Below, piece by piece: positions 1-10,400 of a DNA stretch of 64,000 nt; position 1 is the stretch's first letter; the number at the start of each line of letters is the position of its first letter. The notes under the pieces are model-generated. The model was not told the DNA's origin. It was given only the letters and a program-made list of their open reading frames with translations, and did no database searches. The DNA is taken from assembly GCF_016775705.1 (NCBI RefSeq), contig NZ_CP068760.1, positions 3,100,001 through 3,164,000 on the forward strand, given 5' to 3'. This DNA comes from Chryseobacterium cucumeris. GTDB taxonomy: Bacteria > Bacteroidota > Bacteroidia > Flavobacteriales > Weeksellaceae. The translations under genes were made by a program, and so were the position numbers.

Positions 1-1831
1 AAGTTCCTTTTAATATTTTTCTTAAAATCCCTTCTCCTAAGAAAGGTTTATAGTCATTCAAAGCCTGAGTCGCTTTTAATAAATGTCGGATGTCATATTG
101 TAACGGATTGATATCCGGCACTTGTTTGTTAAGATTAAGAAGGCTGTAAACAGCTATTCTCGCAGTTCTCACAGAGCTTTCCATAGTGAAGACAACATCG
201 TTATTGGTTTCTACAAACTGTCCTACAAGACCTAAGTTGGTACATCCTTCAGGAACCACTCTCGGACGGTCTCCCATCGCTCTAGGCATAAACATAGACG
301 TGATATATGGCATGAATGCAGTACGTACAATGGTATTTTCAGTGACATTATCCAGCTGATCTGCTATTCCAAGGTGGTAGCAAAGCTCAGCAAGAATCTC
401 GTTTCCGGTGCACTGAGGCATTGTTTTTTTGATATAATTACCTTCTTTATCCATCAGTAAAGCATATACCCAAACTACAAGGATGTCATCCGGCTGAGTA
501 GGGAAGTGCGGTTGCCTGTTGCAGGTAAAACTCATTACCCAATTAGAATCTGTAATGGTAATAATACCTCCTGTGGCTGTTCTTCCTGAATAAGGATCAT
601 TTACACACAGTTCTTTGAGTTTCTCTGTGAAAGCAGAAGGACGGCAGGTTAAGGTAGCAGACTCCCATGAAGATTTTTCAATGTGGCTACAGAATTTTTC
701 AGGTTTTCCGAATACTTCAGATTTTGCAGCAAGATTTTTCCAAAGCTTCCATCCTGCACTTTGTCCTGCACTGCTGTTGTCTATCGTAACCTCAGGAACG
801 GTATTGTTGTCACCGTAGAACGTACTTTCTGTCATAGATCCGGTAGTTACAATAACGTAGTCGTCTTTACCAACCGGTATTCTTACTTCTTTGCCATTTT
901 GTTCAGTGATAATTCCTTCTACAGTTTTTCCTTCCGTATTAATATGAATATCAAGATCTTTTACCAAAGTATTAAACTGGATCTGCACCCCTTTTTCCAC
1001 CAGGAAGTTTTTTAATGGAGTTACATACGTGTCGTACTGGTTATATTTGGGGAATACCAGACATGAGAAGTCTTTCATTCCGTCAATGGCGTGAAGGAAT
1101 CTGTGCATATACAGTTTCAGTTCCAGTAAGCTGTGCCAGTTTTCGAAGGCAAACATAGAACGCCAGAAGAACCAGAAATTACTGTTGAGGAAAGATTGAG
1201 AAAAATAATCTTCAATTGTAAGATCATCCAGTTCTTCTTTTTTCTTAAGCAATAGTTTTACAATCGCCAGCTGATCTTTTTTCTCAAGTCCGAATTTGCT
1301 AAAATCCTTGATCTGTCCTTGATTGTGGATCAATCTTGCTTTAGAGTAATTCGGGTCGTTGTCATTAACAAGACGGTATTCATCCAATACACTATAAGGA
1401 GCAGGCAGTTCCAAAGCCGGAATATCCTGGAACATATCCCATAGATTTTCATAAGTCATATCCATTTCTCTACCTCCACGGATGATGTAACCGTCTTTTG
1501 CGTTACCAGCTCCATCCAAAGATCCGCCTTCCACATTCAGCTGGTCGAGGAAAATAATATTTTTTCCGGGTACACGGCCATCACGGATAAAATAATATGC
1601 TGCCGACATGCCGGCAATTCCGCTTCCAACAATATAGATTTTACTGTTTTCGTAAGATTGTAAAGGGATGCCTTTATTACGCTGGTAGTTTCCGATCTGG
1701 TCGGAAAAAGGCATCGTCTTTTCAGGAGTGTTAATCTGAACTTCTTTGCTTGAATCCGGTTCGTGGTTTACATTTCCAAACTGCTCAGAGGCATTTAAAA
1801 CTTTATCGAATTTTGAATTGATCGTACTCAT
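1..1831 (-). CDS. ohyA: Oleate hydratase, C-terminus cut off by window edge
   Basis: FAD-dependent fatty acid double-bond hydratase (myosin-cross-reactive antigen family) that turns oleate into 10-hydroxystearate. Translation from the ATG at 1829-1831 gives 610 residues without a stop. The dinucleotide-binding motif GSGIAG lies at residues 69-74 and the family motif RGGREM at 118-123, so the Glu proposed as catalytic falls at 122, the position known for the Elizabethkingia enzyme. The family is usually about 640-650 residues, so only some 30-40 are missing off the window. The divergent-looking gap of 89 bp to the same-strand AraC gene suggests separate expression from, or regulation by, that neighbour. 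Family call is firm; in vivo substrate is inferred. Confidence 0.93.
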   Translation of the reverse strand, partial: MSTINSKFDKVLNASEQFGNVNHEPDSSKEVQINTPEKTMPFSDQIGNYQRNKGIPLQSYENSKIYIVGSGIAGMSAAYYFIRDGRVPGKNIIFLDQLNVEGGSLDGAGNAKDGYIIRGGREMDMTYENLWDMFQDIPALELPAPYSVLDEYRLVNDNDPNYSKARLIHNQGQIKDFSKFGLEKKDQLAIVKLLLKKKEELDDLTIEDYFSQSFLNSNFWFFWRSMFAFENWHSLLELKLYMHRFLHAIDGMKDFSCLVFPKYNQYDTYVTPLKNFLVEKGVQIQFNTLVKDLDIHINTEGKTVEGIITEQNGKEVRIPVGKDDYVIVTTGSMTESTFYGDNNTVPEVTIDNSSAGQSAGWKLWKNLAAKSEVFGKPEKFCSHIEKSSWESATLTCRPSAFTEKLKELCVNDPYSGRTATGGIITITDSNWVMSFTCNRQPHFPTQPDDILVVWVYALLMDKEGNYIKKTMPQCTGNEILAELCYHLGIADQLDNVTENTIVRTAFMPYITSMFMPRAMGDRPRVVPEGCTNLGLVGQFVETNNDVVFTMESSVRTARIAVYSLLNLNKQVPDINPLQYDIRHLLKATQALNDYKPFLGEGILRKILKGT

Positions 1832-1920
1832 CTTTTATTGTTTTTAATTAACAGTATAAAGGTACCTCTATTCAGAAAGCGATATATATCCCCAAGTTCA
1901 GAATTATTATCCCCAAATTC

Positions 1921-2799
1921 TCATGACTGAATATTTTCTTTAGTTCTGTACTCCGAAGGGGAAAGTGCCGTATGTTTTTTAAAGAAACGGCCGAAAGCTG
2001 ATGCTGAGTTAAACTGAAGCTCAAAGGCGATCTCCGATATGGTGATTTCAGGGTTTCCAAGCATGACATACGCTTCCTTCAGTAATGCTTCATCAATCAC
2101 TTCATGAGGTGTTTTTCCGCTTGATTTCTTAATGATTTCGATGAGGTATTTATTGGAAACATGCAGTTGATCCGCATAAAACTGAACCGTTCTTTCCCGG
2201 GTGATGTTTTCACGGATCAGTTTACTGAATTTGAGATAAAGGTCTTTTTTTCCTTCTTCCTTTTCCGGATTTGCAGCATTTTCCTGTTCCATAATCTCAG
2301 CAGTCTCGAGCAGAAGATTGAAAATAATGGTACGGATAATCTCCTCTGTAAATTTTCCCTGCTTTTTCGATTTTTTATCGAGGTAATCCAGAAGATTTTG
2401 CAGAAGTGAAGAATTTGTTGCCGTAGTTTTTACAATACTGTATGAGCCTTTGGAGAAAAGATTCATTTTCTCAATGATAAAAGGATTGGAAATATTTTTA
2501 ATCAGAAAGTTCTTGTCGAAGAACAGCAGTTTCATCGTAAAATCATCACTGGTTTTTCCAAATTTCACAATGGTAGAAGGTGCTGCAATAAGAAAGCTGT
2601 CAGCATCTACTTTGTATTTCTGACGGTCTATTTCAATATTGATTTCTCCGGCAGTACAGATACATAGTGCATAATAATCCATTCTGAAAGGAGCTTTTGG
2701 AAATTCAAAAATGGGTTTTCCGGAAGAAATGTAATAGGATTGGCAGCAGTCAATACTGTAAAAAGATAGCGTATCATGTAAATTTTCGTAGGTTATCAT
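1921..2799 (-). CDS. AraC family transcriptional regulator
   Basis: A 292-residue DNA-binding regulator. The N-terminal two thirds resemble a cupin-like sensor domain, and the last 100 residues (about 190-288) form the double helix-turn-helix of the AraC family, with the typical second-helix segment around EIAFELQFNSASAFGRFFKKHTALSPSEYR (broken here for reading: FNSASAFGRF then FKKHTALSPSEYR). It lies directly upstream of the oleate hydratase on the same strand with 89 bp between them, so control of that gene is plausible but is only inferred from position. No ligand can be assigned from sequence. Confidence 0.88.
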   Translation of the reverse strand: MITYENLHDTLSFYSIDCCQSYYISSGKPIFEFPKAPFRMDYYALCICTAGEINIEIDRQKYKVDADSFLIAAPSTIVKFGKTSDDFTMKLLFFDKNFLIKNISNPFIIEKMNLFSKGSYSIVKTTATNSSLLQNLLDYLDKKSKKQGKFTEEIIRTIIFNLLLETAEIMEQENAANPEKEEGKKDLYLKFSKLIRENITRERTVQFYADQLHVSNKYLIEIIKKSSGKTPHEVIDEALLKEAYVMLGNPEITISEIAFELQFNSASAFGRFFKKHTALSPSEYRTKENIQS

Positions 2800-3038
2800 T
2801 CTTCAGTATTGGTTAAAATTTTATTATGTTTCTAAGTGAATTTAGTATAAAAGCATCTGTTGTTACTGCAATTTACGATTTTTATAAAAGTTTATTGTTT
2901 TTATATAGCAGATAAAACTGTTTTTTAAGATAAAGTTAATTGTCTGTTGAAGGTTATTGATAAAAATAGGGTTTAAACAAAGACTTTTGGGTTATTTTTA
3001 TCTAATTTTGCACTGTCAAATTTCCCCAAAATATTATT

Positions 3039-4277
3039 GTGAGATTAATTAACGTATATACGAGTTCTTTCAAAGGACTCTCGCAGGAGAGTTGGATGCT
3101 GGCGTTGGTAATGCTCATCAACAGGGCCGGCTCTATGGTACTTCCGTTTCTGGGAGTTTATATGACGAATCATTTGCATTTCAGTATTGAAAATTCCGGA
3201 ATTGTACTGAGCTTTTTTGGAATAGGTTCGGTTATCGGATCATGGCTTGGAGGTATGATTACGGATAAAATAGGAGAGTACAGGGTGCAGAGTCTGAGTT
3301 TGCTGCTCAGCGTTCCTTTATTCTGCTTGATTCCGCTTTTTACAACAGAAGCCGGATTGGCAGGAATTATTTTAGCCCAAAGTATTGTAAGTGAAACGTT
3401 CCGTCCCGCAAACTCGGTGGCGATTACTAAATATGCAAAACCTGAAAATATTACCCGTGCTTTCTCGCTCAATCGTATGGCCGTCAATCTTGGGTTTTCC
3501 ATTGGTCCTGCACTGGGTGGTATTTTGTCGGCTATTTCTTATGAATTTCTGTTTTTCAGTAATGCACTGGCTGCTTTGCTGGCGGGATTGATGTATATCT
3601 GGTTCTTTAAAAACCGGGCACGATTAGCTAAACTGAAAGCAAAAAAGGTAAAAGAAGCTATTATTATTAAAAAAGAAAGTTCACCCTACCGCGACAGTAA
3701 ATTCCTTATTTATTGTGTATTCTGTATGCTGTTTTCCATATGTTTCTTCCAGCTGTTCAGTACCCTGACGATATTTTATAAGGATACAGCTCATCTGAGC
3801 CAGCAGAATATCGGATATATTCTGGGATACAGCGGTTTTCTGATTGTACTGCTCGAAATGGGACTGGTACAGATTGCTGAGAAGTATTTTACTTTAGCTT
3901 TTACTATGCTGATCGGGACTTTCCTGTGTGGTATTTCCTATGCCATGCTCGCTTTCGATTACAGTCTGATTACCCTTGTGCTGTCTATGACATTGCTTTG
4001 CGTGGGAGAAATATGGACACTTCCTTTTATGTCAACGATTACGGCATTACGTTCGGGAGAGAACAATAAAGGCGCTTACATGGGACTGAACGGAATGTCA
4101 TTTTCCATTGCGTTTATTGTAACACCTTATATAGGAACACTGATAGCAGAAAAATTAGGTTTCAATACATTATGGATCGGAACAGGAGTTCTGGCGGCAG
4201 TTATCGCTATTGGTTTTTATTTTATCGTTCCATGGATGCTTAAGGATAAAAATAAGGTAGAAAAAGAGATGATATAG
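3039..4277 (+). CDS. MFS transporter
   Basis: A 412-residue inner-membrane permease of the major facilitator superfamily with about 12 hydrophobic segments split by a basic cytoplasmic loop near residues 190-215 (FKNRARLAKLKAKKVKEA). The loop between helices 2 and 3 has the MFS motif-A-like G-G-M-I-T-D-K-I-G (residues about 71-79). The start is a GTG at 3039; a -7-like box TAATTTTG stands at 3003-3010, giving a short leader. It is a single-gene unit that ends at a strong hairpin terminator. The substrate is unknown; drug or metabolite efflux is typical for the family. Confidence 0.85.
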   Translation: MRLINVYTSSFKGLSQESWMLALVMLINRAGSMVLPFLGVYMTNHLHFSIENSGIVLSFFGIGSVIGSWLGGMITDKIGEYRVQSLSLLLSVPLFCLIPLFTTEAGLAGIILAQSIVSETFRPANSVAITKYAKPENITRAFSLNRMAVNLGFSIGPALGGILSAISYEFLFFSNALAALLAGLMYIWFFKNRARLAKLKAKKVKEAIIIKKESSPYRDSKFLIYCVFCMLFSICFFQLFSTLTIFYKDTAHLSQQNIGYILGYSGFLIVLLEMGLVQIAEKYFTLAFTMLIGTFLCGISYAMLAFDYSLITLVLSMTLLCVGEIWTLPFMSTITALRSGENNKGAYMGLNGMSFSIAFIVTPYIGTLIAEKLGFNTLWIGTGVLAAVIAIGFYFIVPWMLKDKNKVEKEMI

Positions 4278-4294
4278 CGCTTTTGATTAAAAGC

Positions 4295-4338
4295 AAAAAG
4301 TTTCGGGCAATTTCGTAGAAATTGCCCGAAACTTTTTT
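4295..4338. terminator. Strong bidirectional hairpin terminator
   Basis: A perfect 19-bp inverted repeat (4295-4313 pairing with 4319-4337) with a 5-nt loop, T-rich on the right and A-rich on the left. It sits between the convergent MFS and ypdA genes and can end transcription from both sides. Confidence 0.85.
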
Positions 4339-4354
4339 TAATATCTGTAATCAT

Positions 4355-5326
4355 TTACGATGAAGATCTGGAAAGAATCGAATTAATAATCATATTGGCA
4401 TGAATCCTTGAATTTTCAATGAACCAAAGGTGAGTATCTTTTCCTCCGCATACCACACCGGCAAGATAGAGGTTGGAAATATTGGTTTCCATGGTTTCAG
4501 GATGGTAAAAAGGATTCAGGCAGTCTCCATTGAGTTCTATTCCTGAATTTTTCAGAAAATCAAAATCAGGAAGATAGCCTGTCATGGCCAGTACAAAATC
4601 ATTGTCAATTTCATGAATAGCTCCGTTTTCATCTTTAAAAACAACAGAATTTTCTTTAATTTCGATCATTTCTGCATTAAAATGAGCTTTAATACTGCCC
4701 TCTGCAATTCTGTTTTCAATGTCTGGTTTTACCCAATATTTTACACTTTTGGAAATCTCAGCATGACGGACAATCATCGTTACATCAGCTCCTTTTCTGT
4801 ACGTTTCCAGGGCTGCATCTACAGCAGAATTACTGGAGCCTACCACCACAATTTTCTGCTTTGCGTAAGGGTAAGGTTCCGTATAATAATGCTTAACTTT
4901 AGGAAGGTCTTCACCGGGAATATTCATCAGGTTAGGAATATCATAAAACCCCGTAGCGATGACTACATTTTTAGCCTGATAATTTGCTTTGGTGGTTTTG
5001 ATCTCAAATATCTCATCCTTCTTTGAAACGCTCAGAACTTTTTCATACAGGTTAATATTCAGGCTTTTTTGTCTGGCAATTCCCTGATAGTATTCCAGAG
5101 CTTCCTGCCTTCCAGGTTTTGGAGCAGTAGAAATAAAGGGAATCTCATCAATTTCCAGCTTTTCAGCAGTGGAGAAAAAACGCATGTACAAAGGATAATT
5201 GTACAATGAATTGACAATAGTTCCCTTTTCTATGATTACATGACTAAGATTGTTTTTTTGAGCTTCAAGGGCGCAGTTCAAACCGATGGGTCCGGCCCCG
5301 ATAATCAGAATATCCAACATTTCCAT
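4355..5326 (-). CDS. ypdA: YpdA family bacillithiol disulfide reductase (putative)
   Basis: A 323-residue FAD/NADPH oxidoreductase with a thioredoxin-reductase-like fold. The N-terminal GAGPIG motif at 10-15 binds FAD, and a second nucleotide-binding motif VVVGSSNSAVDAAL lies near residue 155. There is no CxxC redox pair, which separates YpdA from thioredoxin reductase. In Firmicutes YpdA reduces bacillithiol disulfide; Flavobacteriia are known to carry bacillithiol biosynthesis genes, but none lie in this window. Two starts (5326 and 5320) are possible; the outer one is given. Family call firm, substrate inferred. Confidence 0.85.
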   Translation of the reverse strand: MEMLDILIIGAGPIGLNCALEAQKNNLSHVIIEKGTIVNSLYNYPLYMRFFSTAEKLEIDEIPFISTAPKPGRQEALEYYQGIARQKSLNINLYEKVLSVSKKDEIFEIKTTKANYQAKNVVIATGFYDIPNLMNIPGEDLPKVKHYYTEPYPYAKQKIVVVGSSNSAVDAALETYRKGADVTMIVRHAEISKSVKYWVKPDIENRIAEGSIKAHFNAEMIEIKENSVVFKDENGAIHEIDNDFVLAMTGYLPDFDFLKNSGIELNGDCLNPFYHPETMETNISNLYLAGVVCGGKDTHLWFIENSRIHANMIINSILSRSSS

Positions 5327-5456
5327 CTAACAAATGTACGATGTAATTTTTAAAATGAGAAGCCGAAACCTCTTAATCTTCATCGTCTTTATCTCTTTAG
5401 ATTATGTATCGCTTGGCATCAGTTTTGGTGTTTTTACCTATTGCAAAATGTAAAAT

Positions 5457-6098
5457 ATGAAAAAATTACTGATCGCGGTATTCGTTTTGAGCCTTGTTAC
5501 AGCCTGTAAAAAAGAGGCCGGGAAACCTGTTCCGAACGAAATAGATTCTATTGCACAAAATAAAACAGACACTGCAGGTACGGTTCAGACCCATGCGGAT
5601 AAAGAAGCCGCTTTAAAGCTGGCTAATGATGAGGTCTTGAAAGCACTGAAAGATAAAGATTATACTGCTTTTGCCTCCTTCATTCACCCGCAAAAAGGGA
5701 TCCGTTTTTCAATGTATGCTTTTGTTAATCTGAAAGAAGATAAACATTTTTCTAAAGCAGATTTTGAAAAATACCAGCCTACTAAAACCTTGTTTACATG
5801 GGGGAAACAGGATGGTTCAGGAGATCCTTATAAAGCAACCATCAACGATTATCTTGGCAAATGGGTTTTTTCTAAAGACTTTACAGCTTCACAATATTCA
5901 GTGAATAAATTTATCGGAGGAGGTAATTCCCTGAATAATTTAAAAGAGATTTATCCTAAAGCTGATTTCACGGAAAATTATATCAAAGGAACCGAAAAAT
6001 CCGGTAATATGGATTGGAAAACGGTTCGTTTCGTATTTGAAGAATTTGAGGGTAAATACTATCTGATTGCCGTTGTGAATGACCAGTGGACAATATAG
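5457..6098 (+). CDS. Hypothetical lipoprotein
   Basis: A 213-residue protein of no recognised function. The N-terminus MKKLLIAVFVLSLVTACKK is a lipoprotein signal peptide with the lipobox Cys at 17, followed by a Lys/Thr-rich linker to about residue 45. The rest is a soluble domain with a repeated alternation of helices and strands (KAALKLANDEVLKALKDKDY then several beta-like segments), resembling the NTF2-like or stress-lipoprotein fold common in Flavobacteriia, though no specific family was recognised. It is monocistronic, ending in a hairpin terminator. Confidence 0.75.
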   Translation: MKKLLIAVFVLSLVTACKKEAGKPVPNEIDSIAQNKTDTAGTVQTHADKEAALKLANDEVLKALKDKDYTAFASFIHPQKGIRFSMYAFVNLKEDKHFSKADFEKYQPTKTLFTWGKQDGSGDPYKATINDYLGKWVFSKDFTASQYSVNKFIGGGNSLNNLKEIYPKADFTENYIKGTEKSGNMDWKTVRFVFEEFEGKYYLIAVVNDQWTI

Positions 6099-6104
6099 AA
6101 GTTA

Positions 6105-6150
6105 GAAGTTAGCGACTGGAATAAACTTCCAGCCTCTAACTTCCTTTCTT
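6105..6150. terminator. Hairpin terminator from AAGTTAG-type repeat
   Basis: An imperfect inverted repeat, 6105-6121 with 6127-6143 (15 of 17 pairs), followed by a T-rich run on the + strand. It separates the lipoprotein gene from the convergent glycosyltransferase gene. The arms are built of GAAGTTAG units similar to other intergenic repeats in the window. Confidence 0.65.
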
Positions 6151-6152
6151 TT

Positions 6153-7454
6153 TTATTTCAAAACTTCAGTCAGCTGTTGAGTAAGATTTTTTCTTGAAAA
6201 CTGTTCAATATGCTGGGTATTTTCAATAAGGCTGTCATTTTTCCACAGTTCATATTTTTCAAGAATAAACTTTTTAATGTTTTCTGTATCCTGATAACTG
6301 AAATGTTTTCCTGCCTGCGTTTCTTCCAGAATTTTTGCGACATCCGCTTTGTCCGGACCGAAAGATAGAATCTGCTTTCCTGAAGCCAGATATTCAAATA
6401 TTTTTCCGGGGATAATTCCTTTTGAAGCTTCGTTCGGGAAATTGGTAATAAGAAGCATATCCGAGTTTTGCATTTCTTCAACAGCTTTCCCATGGGCAAG
6501 ATATCCAAGATTCAGAATATGATTTTTCAGACTTGAATTTTCAATGGAGTGGAGGACTTTATCATCTATTCGTCCTACAAATTTCAACTTAAAATCAGCC
6601 GCAAATTCAGCATTTTCTTTCACCAGTTCGTCGAGTGCTTTCCAAAGATTTTCAGGGTTTCTCAGCTGTTCCAAAACTCCGATATAGCTTAGCGTAAATG
6701 CTTTTTCAATTTGTGAATTTTTATTTTCAACTGCTTTTTTGCTTGAATCGCTTTCATCAAATCCATTCGTAATACAAAATGCATTAGCTCCGGCCTTTCT
6801 GAAGTTTTCAGCATCAGTGTAACTTGTAGCCAAAGTGATGTCTGCATTCTTAAATACAGCACTTTCCAGCTGCCGGTGTTTTTTATCTGAACTTTTAGTT
6901 AATTTCAGATGTTTGTAGTAGGAAATCTCTGTCCATGGATCACGGAAATCAGCAACCCATTTCAGGTCCGGCATTTTATTTTTAAGCCCTAAACCAATCA
7001 GATGCAGAGAGTGTGGCGGACCGGAAGTAACGATGGTGTCTATTTTATTTTCTTTCAGGTATTTTTCCAGAAATGTAACGGATGGTTTTACCCAAAAAAC
7101 TCTGGCATCAGGAATGAAAAAATTACCTCTTACCCAAATTGAAAGTTTAGATTTCCAACTTTGGTTTTTGCCTACATCAAATTGTCCGGCTTTGAATTTT
7201 TTATTGCTCTTATTCAGTTTTTCAGCAAGCTGATAAGGTTCCCAGATTTTGGTTCTTACCATCTCGATATTTTCCGGAATATCTTTCATCAGTGTTTCGT
7301 CCAGCAATGGATAGCTTGGATTTTCCGGAGTATAGATGATCGGTTTCCAACCAAAATCAGGTAGATATTTTGCAAACTTCAGCCATCTTTGAACACCAGG
7401 ACCTCCCGCAGGAGGCCAGTAATAGGTGATAATCAATATTTTCTTCTGTTCCAT
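6153..7454 (-). CDS. Glycosyltransferase, GT4-like
   Basis: A 433-residue GT-B fold glycosyltransferase. The N-terminus has ITYYWPPAGGPGVQRWLKFA (residues about 9-28), the acceptor-domain signature of bacterial GT4-type enzymes, and the C-terminal half has a donor-binding segment including IIPGKIFEYLASGKQIL, where the Glu contacts the sugar nucleotide in the family. It lies 80 bp downstream of the YfhO-like membrane protein on the same strand, which fits a role in surface glycan or glycolipid assembly. Donor and acceptor cannot be told from sequence. Confidence 0.85.
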   Translation of the reverse strand: MEQKKILIITYYWPPAGGPGVQRWLKFAKYLPDFGWKPIIYTPENPSYPLLDETLMKDIPENIEMVRTKIWEPYQLAEKLNKSNKKFKAGQFDVGKNQSWKSKLSIWVRGNFFIPDARVFWVKPSVTFLEKYLKENKIDTIVTSGPPHSLHLIGLGLKNKMPDLKWVADFRDPWTEISYYKHLKLTKSSDKKHRQLESAVFKNADITLATSYTDAENFRKAGANAFCITNGFDESDSSKKAVENKNSQIEKAFTLSYIGVLEQLRNPENLWKALDELVKENAEFAADFKLKFVGRIDDKVLHSIENSSLKNHILNLGYLAHGKAVEEMQNSDMLLITNFPNEASKGIIPGKIFEYLASGKQILSFGPDKADVAKILEETQAGKHFSYQDTENIKKFILEKYELWKNDSLIENTQHIEQFSRKNLTQQLTEVLK

Positions 7455-7473
7455 TTTTTACTTAATGGTCTTT

Positions 7474-7511
7474 GTCATTCTGAACCAAGCGTAGCGCAGT
7501 GAAGAATCTCA
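7474..7511. repeat. Interspersed intergenic repeat fragment
   Basis: The gap between the glycosyltransferase and YfhO-like genes holds GTCATTCTGAACC followed by a CGTAGCGCAGTGAAGAATCTC-type tail. From memory this phrase recurs between genes in many Bacteroidota genomes. Only one copy is seen in this window, so its repeat status rests on recollection. Confidence 0.4.
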
Positions 7512-7534
7512 TTGCGCAACACTATTTATATTGT

Positions 7535-10075
7535 TTAAGCATTCTGTTCAGCTACAATCTCTTTTTTCTTGTTCTTATTCATCCAGAAAAGCCCAAATGC
7601 AGCCAACAGGATAAATAATCCGAATGAAAAAAGAGAAAGCCATTTTCCTTTTTCAATCACTTCAGGTTCAAAAACCATTCTGATATGGTGGTTTCCTGCT
7701 GGAACATGTACGGCACGAAGCAAATAATCTGCTTTGATATAAGGAACTTCTTTCTCATCTACTAACACTTTCCATCCATGAGGATAATAAACTTCAGAGA
7801 ATACGGCCAATTGAGGTGTTTTCGACTGAGATTTAAATTCAAGTTCGTTAGGCTGATATTTCGTAAGAGTGATAAATGCTGTAGAATCTGCCTGAACAGG
7901 TTTGTTATCAAAATATGATTTGTCAGATGAAGCAATGACAGCTGTTTTCTTGTTGTCAATAGTCCCGATCGCTTTTATTTCCTGATTAGGAGTATCTACA
8001 AATTTTAAATCGCTTACAAACCATGCATTGCCATTAGCTTTAGGATTAGGAACAACCTGTGGCTGCTCAGGACCTCCGAAAACCATGTATTTGGTATTCA
8101 ACAGGTTTAATACATTAGGTGTTTTTATACTATCAATACTATTGATGTATTCATTCAGTACATCGTCATATCTTCTTAATTTTACAGCGTGATAACCGCC
8201 GATGGAAGCCTTAAAATAAGAGGTATTGGTTTCGCTGGTAACTCCTAATGTCTGGTTGTAAATTCTGTAGTGTGTTTTGTCTTTCTCAGCAATAGTCTCC
8301 AATGTTTTGTTGATGTTGACATTGGATAAAATAGATTCAAGATTTGGATTTCCCTGCACTTTTTCAGCCAACAGGTCTGAACTTTCAGTCTGGAAAGGAT
8401 TTTCAGCGAAGATTTTATCAACATAGTTTTCATCGTTTAAGTAACGTTTGTTTACCGACCAAAGATCAAATAAACTTACAAGCCCAATCACTACCAAAGC
8501 AATATTCTGATTAAGCTTTTTCTTTAAAGTTAAGAATAGAGCTGCCGCAGTAATCGCTACATAAATGAATGCTTTTATGGCATCTATTCTGAATAATTTA
8601 TATCTTTCATCTACAAGATAATCAAGCAGGAAAGGAGGGAAGTAGGTTTTCTCGTTTTCTGTAGCAAAACCTAACAATGATTTTCCAAAGATTAAAAGAA
8701 TCAATAAAAATCCTAACGTTCCACCTCCTACATACATCAGAATTTTCTGCTTATACTCTTCAGTCAACTTTTCATCTGTAAAGAATCTGTATAATCCCAA
8801 AATGGCAATTAATGGGAATAATAACTCTACTACCACTAAGATTGAAGAAGGAGCTCTGAATTTATTATAGAACGGTACATAATCGATAAAGAAATCCGAT
8901 AATGGCATAAAGTTACTTCCCCAGGCCAGTAAAATAGTCAGAATGGAAGCTCCTAAAATCCAGTAACGGTATTTTTTCGAGGCAAAAAAGAATCCTAATA
9001 AAGCAAGAAAACAAACAATTGCTCCCTGATAGGCAGGTCCTGAAGTTCCCGGCTGGTCTCCCCAGTAAGTAACCCCGCTAAAACCTTTGGAAATTCTGTC
9101 CATTTCAGCCTGTGAACCTACATTTTCCTGCACCAGCTCCTGAACTCTGTTCATGATTTCTTTTCCTTCAGGTTCCTGGCTTCCGCCTCCCATTAATCTT
9201 GGAATAAAAAGGTTTAAAGTTTCCAGTTGCCCGTAGCTCCACATCAGCATACTTTCTTTGTCCATTCCGGATTTTCCTGAAGTATGGCTGTCGTTATTTA
9301 AAATCTGCTTTCCACGAACCGTTTCTTTTACATATTCTGAATTGGCCATGATTCTTTGTGAATTCATTCCAACCCCGATAACACATGACGCTGCGATAAT
9401 CCCTGATGAAATAAGGAAGTGCTTCATCGGTGTCTTTTTCTGGATGGCTCTGATCAATTCAGAAAGGAATAAGAATCCTAACGCAATGAACAGATAATAG
9501 GTCATTTGTGGGTGGTTTGCAGCAATTTGAAGACCCATAAAAAGGGTAGTGACAATGAACCCCCAGATGTATTGTTTCCTGATATACACCAGTAAAATTC
9601 CGGCTAACAGCGGTGCGAAATATTCAATGGTATTTACTTTACCATTATGTCCGGCTGCAATAATGATATAAAAATAGGTGGAAAGTCCGAAGAAAGTAGC
9701 TCCCAAAAGAGCATATTTCCAGTTTCTGACCACTACCATTCCCAAAAGGAAAAAACCTGCAAACAGCAGGAAGAGATAATTAACCGGCCTTGGCAGGAAA
9801 TTCAGATTGCTGTCTATTTTTTTGATGATATCACCTTTGAACTGGCTTCCCATCTGATAAGTCGGCATTCCCCCAAACATGGAGTCACTCCAATAGGTTT
9901 CATTTCCGGTATTGGCTCTGTAGTCAAGCAGTTCTTTTGCTCCTCCTCTGTACTGTACAATATCATGCTGGAAAAGCTGTTTCCCTGAAAATACAGGAGT
10001 GGAATATAAAAATGCTAAAACTATAAATACTACTAATGAAATTGCAATATAAATTAAGTTTTTATTTTTTGCCAT
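7535..10075 (-). CDS. YfhO family membrane protein
   Basis: An 846-residue integral membrane protein. About 12-13 hydrophobic segments fill residues 5-560, then a periplasmic domain (about 570-800) is followed by a last helix near 815-835 and a basic tail. The layout and the N-terminal HDIVQYRGGAKE motif match the YfhO family, thought to be GT-C-like glycosyltransferases or lipoteichoic-type glycosylation factors. The downstream glycosyltransferase on the same strand supports a shared role in cell-surface glycans. Family call is good; the reaction is not established. Confidence 0.85.
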   Translation of the reverse strand: MAKNKNLIYIAISLVVFIVLAFLYSTPVFSGKQLFQHDIVQYRGGAKELLDYRANTGNETYWSDSMFGGMPTYQMGSQFKGDIIKKIDSNLNFLPRPVNYLFLLFAGFFLLGMVVVRNWKYALLGATFFGLSTYFYIIIAAGHNGKVNTIEYFAPLLAGILLVYIRKQYIWGFIVTTLFMGLQIAANHPQMTYYLFIALGFLFLSELIRAIQKKTPMKHFLISSGIIAASCVIGVGMNSQRIMANSEYVKETVRGKQILNNDSHTSGKSGMDKESMLMWSYGQLETLNLFIPRLMGGGSQEPEGKEIMNRVQELVQENVGSQAEMDRISKGFSGVTYWGDQPGTSGPAYQGAIVCFLALLGFFFASKKYRYWILGASILTILLAWGSNFMPLSDFFIDYVPFYNKFRAPSSILVVVELLFPLIAILGLYRFFTDEKLTEEYKQKILMYVGGGTLGFLLILLIFGKSLLGFATENEKTYFPPFLLDYLVDERYKLFRIDAIKAFIYVAITAAALFLTLKKKLNQNIALVVIGLVSLFDLWSVNKRYLNDENYVDKIFAENPFQTESSDLLAEKVQGNPNLESILSNVNINKTLETIAEKDKTHYRIYNQTLGVTSETNTSYFKASIGGYHAVKLRRYDDVLNEYINSIDSIKTPNVLNLLNTKYMVFGGPEQPQVVPNPKANGNAWFVSDLKFVDTPNQEIKAIGTIDNKKTAVIASSDKSYFDNKPVQADSTAFITLTKYQPNELEFKSQSKTPQLAVFSEVYYPHGWKVLVDEKEVPYIKADYLLRAVHVPAGNHHIRMVFEPEVIEKGKWLSLFSFGLFILLAAFGLFWMNKNKKKEIVAEQNA

Positions 10076-10106
10076 GCTGGTTATTATCTTTTATTTCTTG
10101 GAATTT

Positions 10107-10337
10107 TTACCTTTTGTCATTACTCTCTTTCACCTCTTCGTAGTCTACCGTTTCTGCATCCCACTTAAGGTTCTTTTTGTTATTCTTATTCGAGTTGTTG
10201 ATGTCCTGCTGCCCGTTGTTTTGATTATTGTTATTAAAACGGTAACTATAGAATGTCTTAAAGAAAATTCTTTTCAGAATATTCCAGACAAAGAAAATAA
10301 TAATGGCAGTGAGTACTAACTCAAGAATGTACTTCAT
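10107..10337 (-). CDS. DUF4834 family small membrane protein
   Basis: A 76-residue protein with one N-terminal membrane helix (residues 3-22), a short basic-aromatic stretch, then an Asn/Gln-rich linker (about 35-55) and a charged tail KWDAETVDYEEVKESN. This matches the small DUF4834 proteins of Flavobacteriia. It lies 31 bp upstream of the YfhO-like gene on the same strand and is probably cotranscribed. Function unknown. Confidence 0.75.
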   Translation of the reverse strand: MKYILELVLTAIIIFFVWNILKRIFFKTFYSYRFNNNNQNNGQQDINNSNKNNKKNLKWDAETVDYEEVKESNDKR

Positions 10338-10354
10338 AATTTTTTTGTTTAAAG

Positions 10355-10388
10355 TTCAGGGTTTAAGATGTAAACTTTAAACCCTGAA
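10355..10388. terminator. Possible hairpin between lipoprotein and DUF4834 genes
   Basis: An 11-bp inverted repeat, 10355-10365 with 10378-10388, formed of TTCAGGGTTTA arms. The tail is not strongly T-rich on either strand, so termination is only possible, not certain. Confidence 0.4.
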
Positions 10389-10400
10389 TGTTTATTCAAG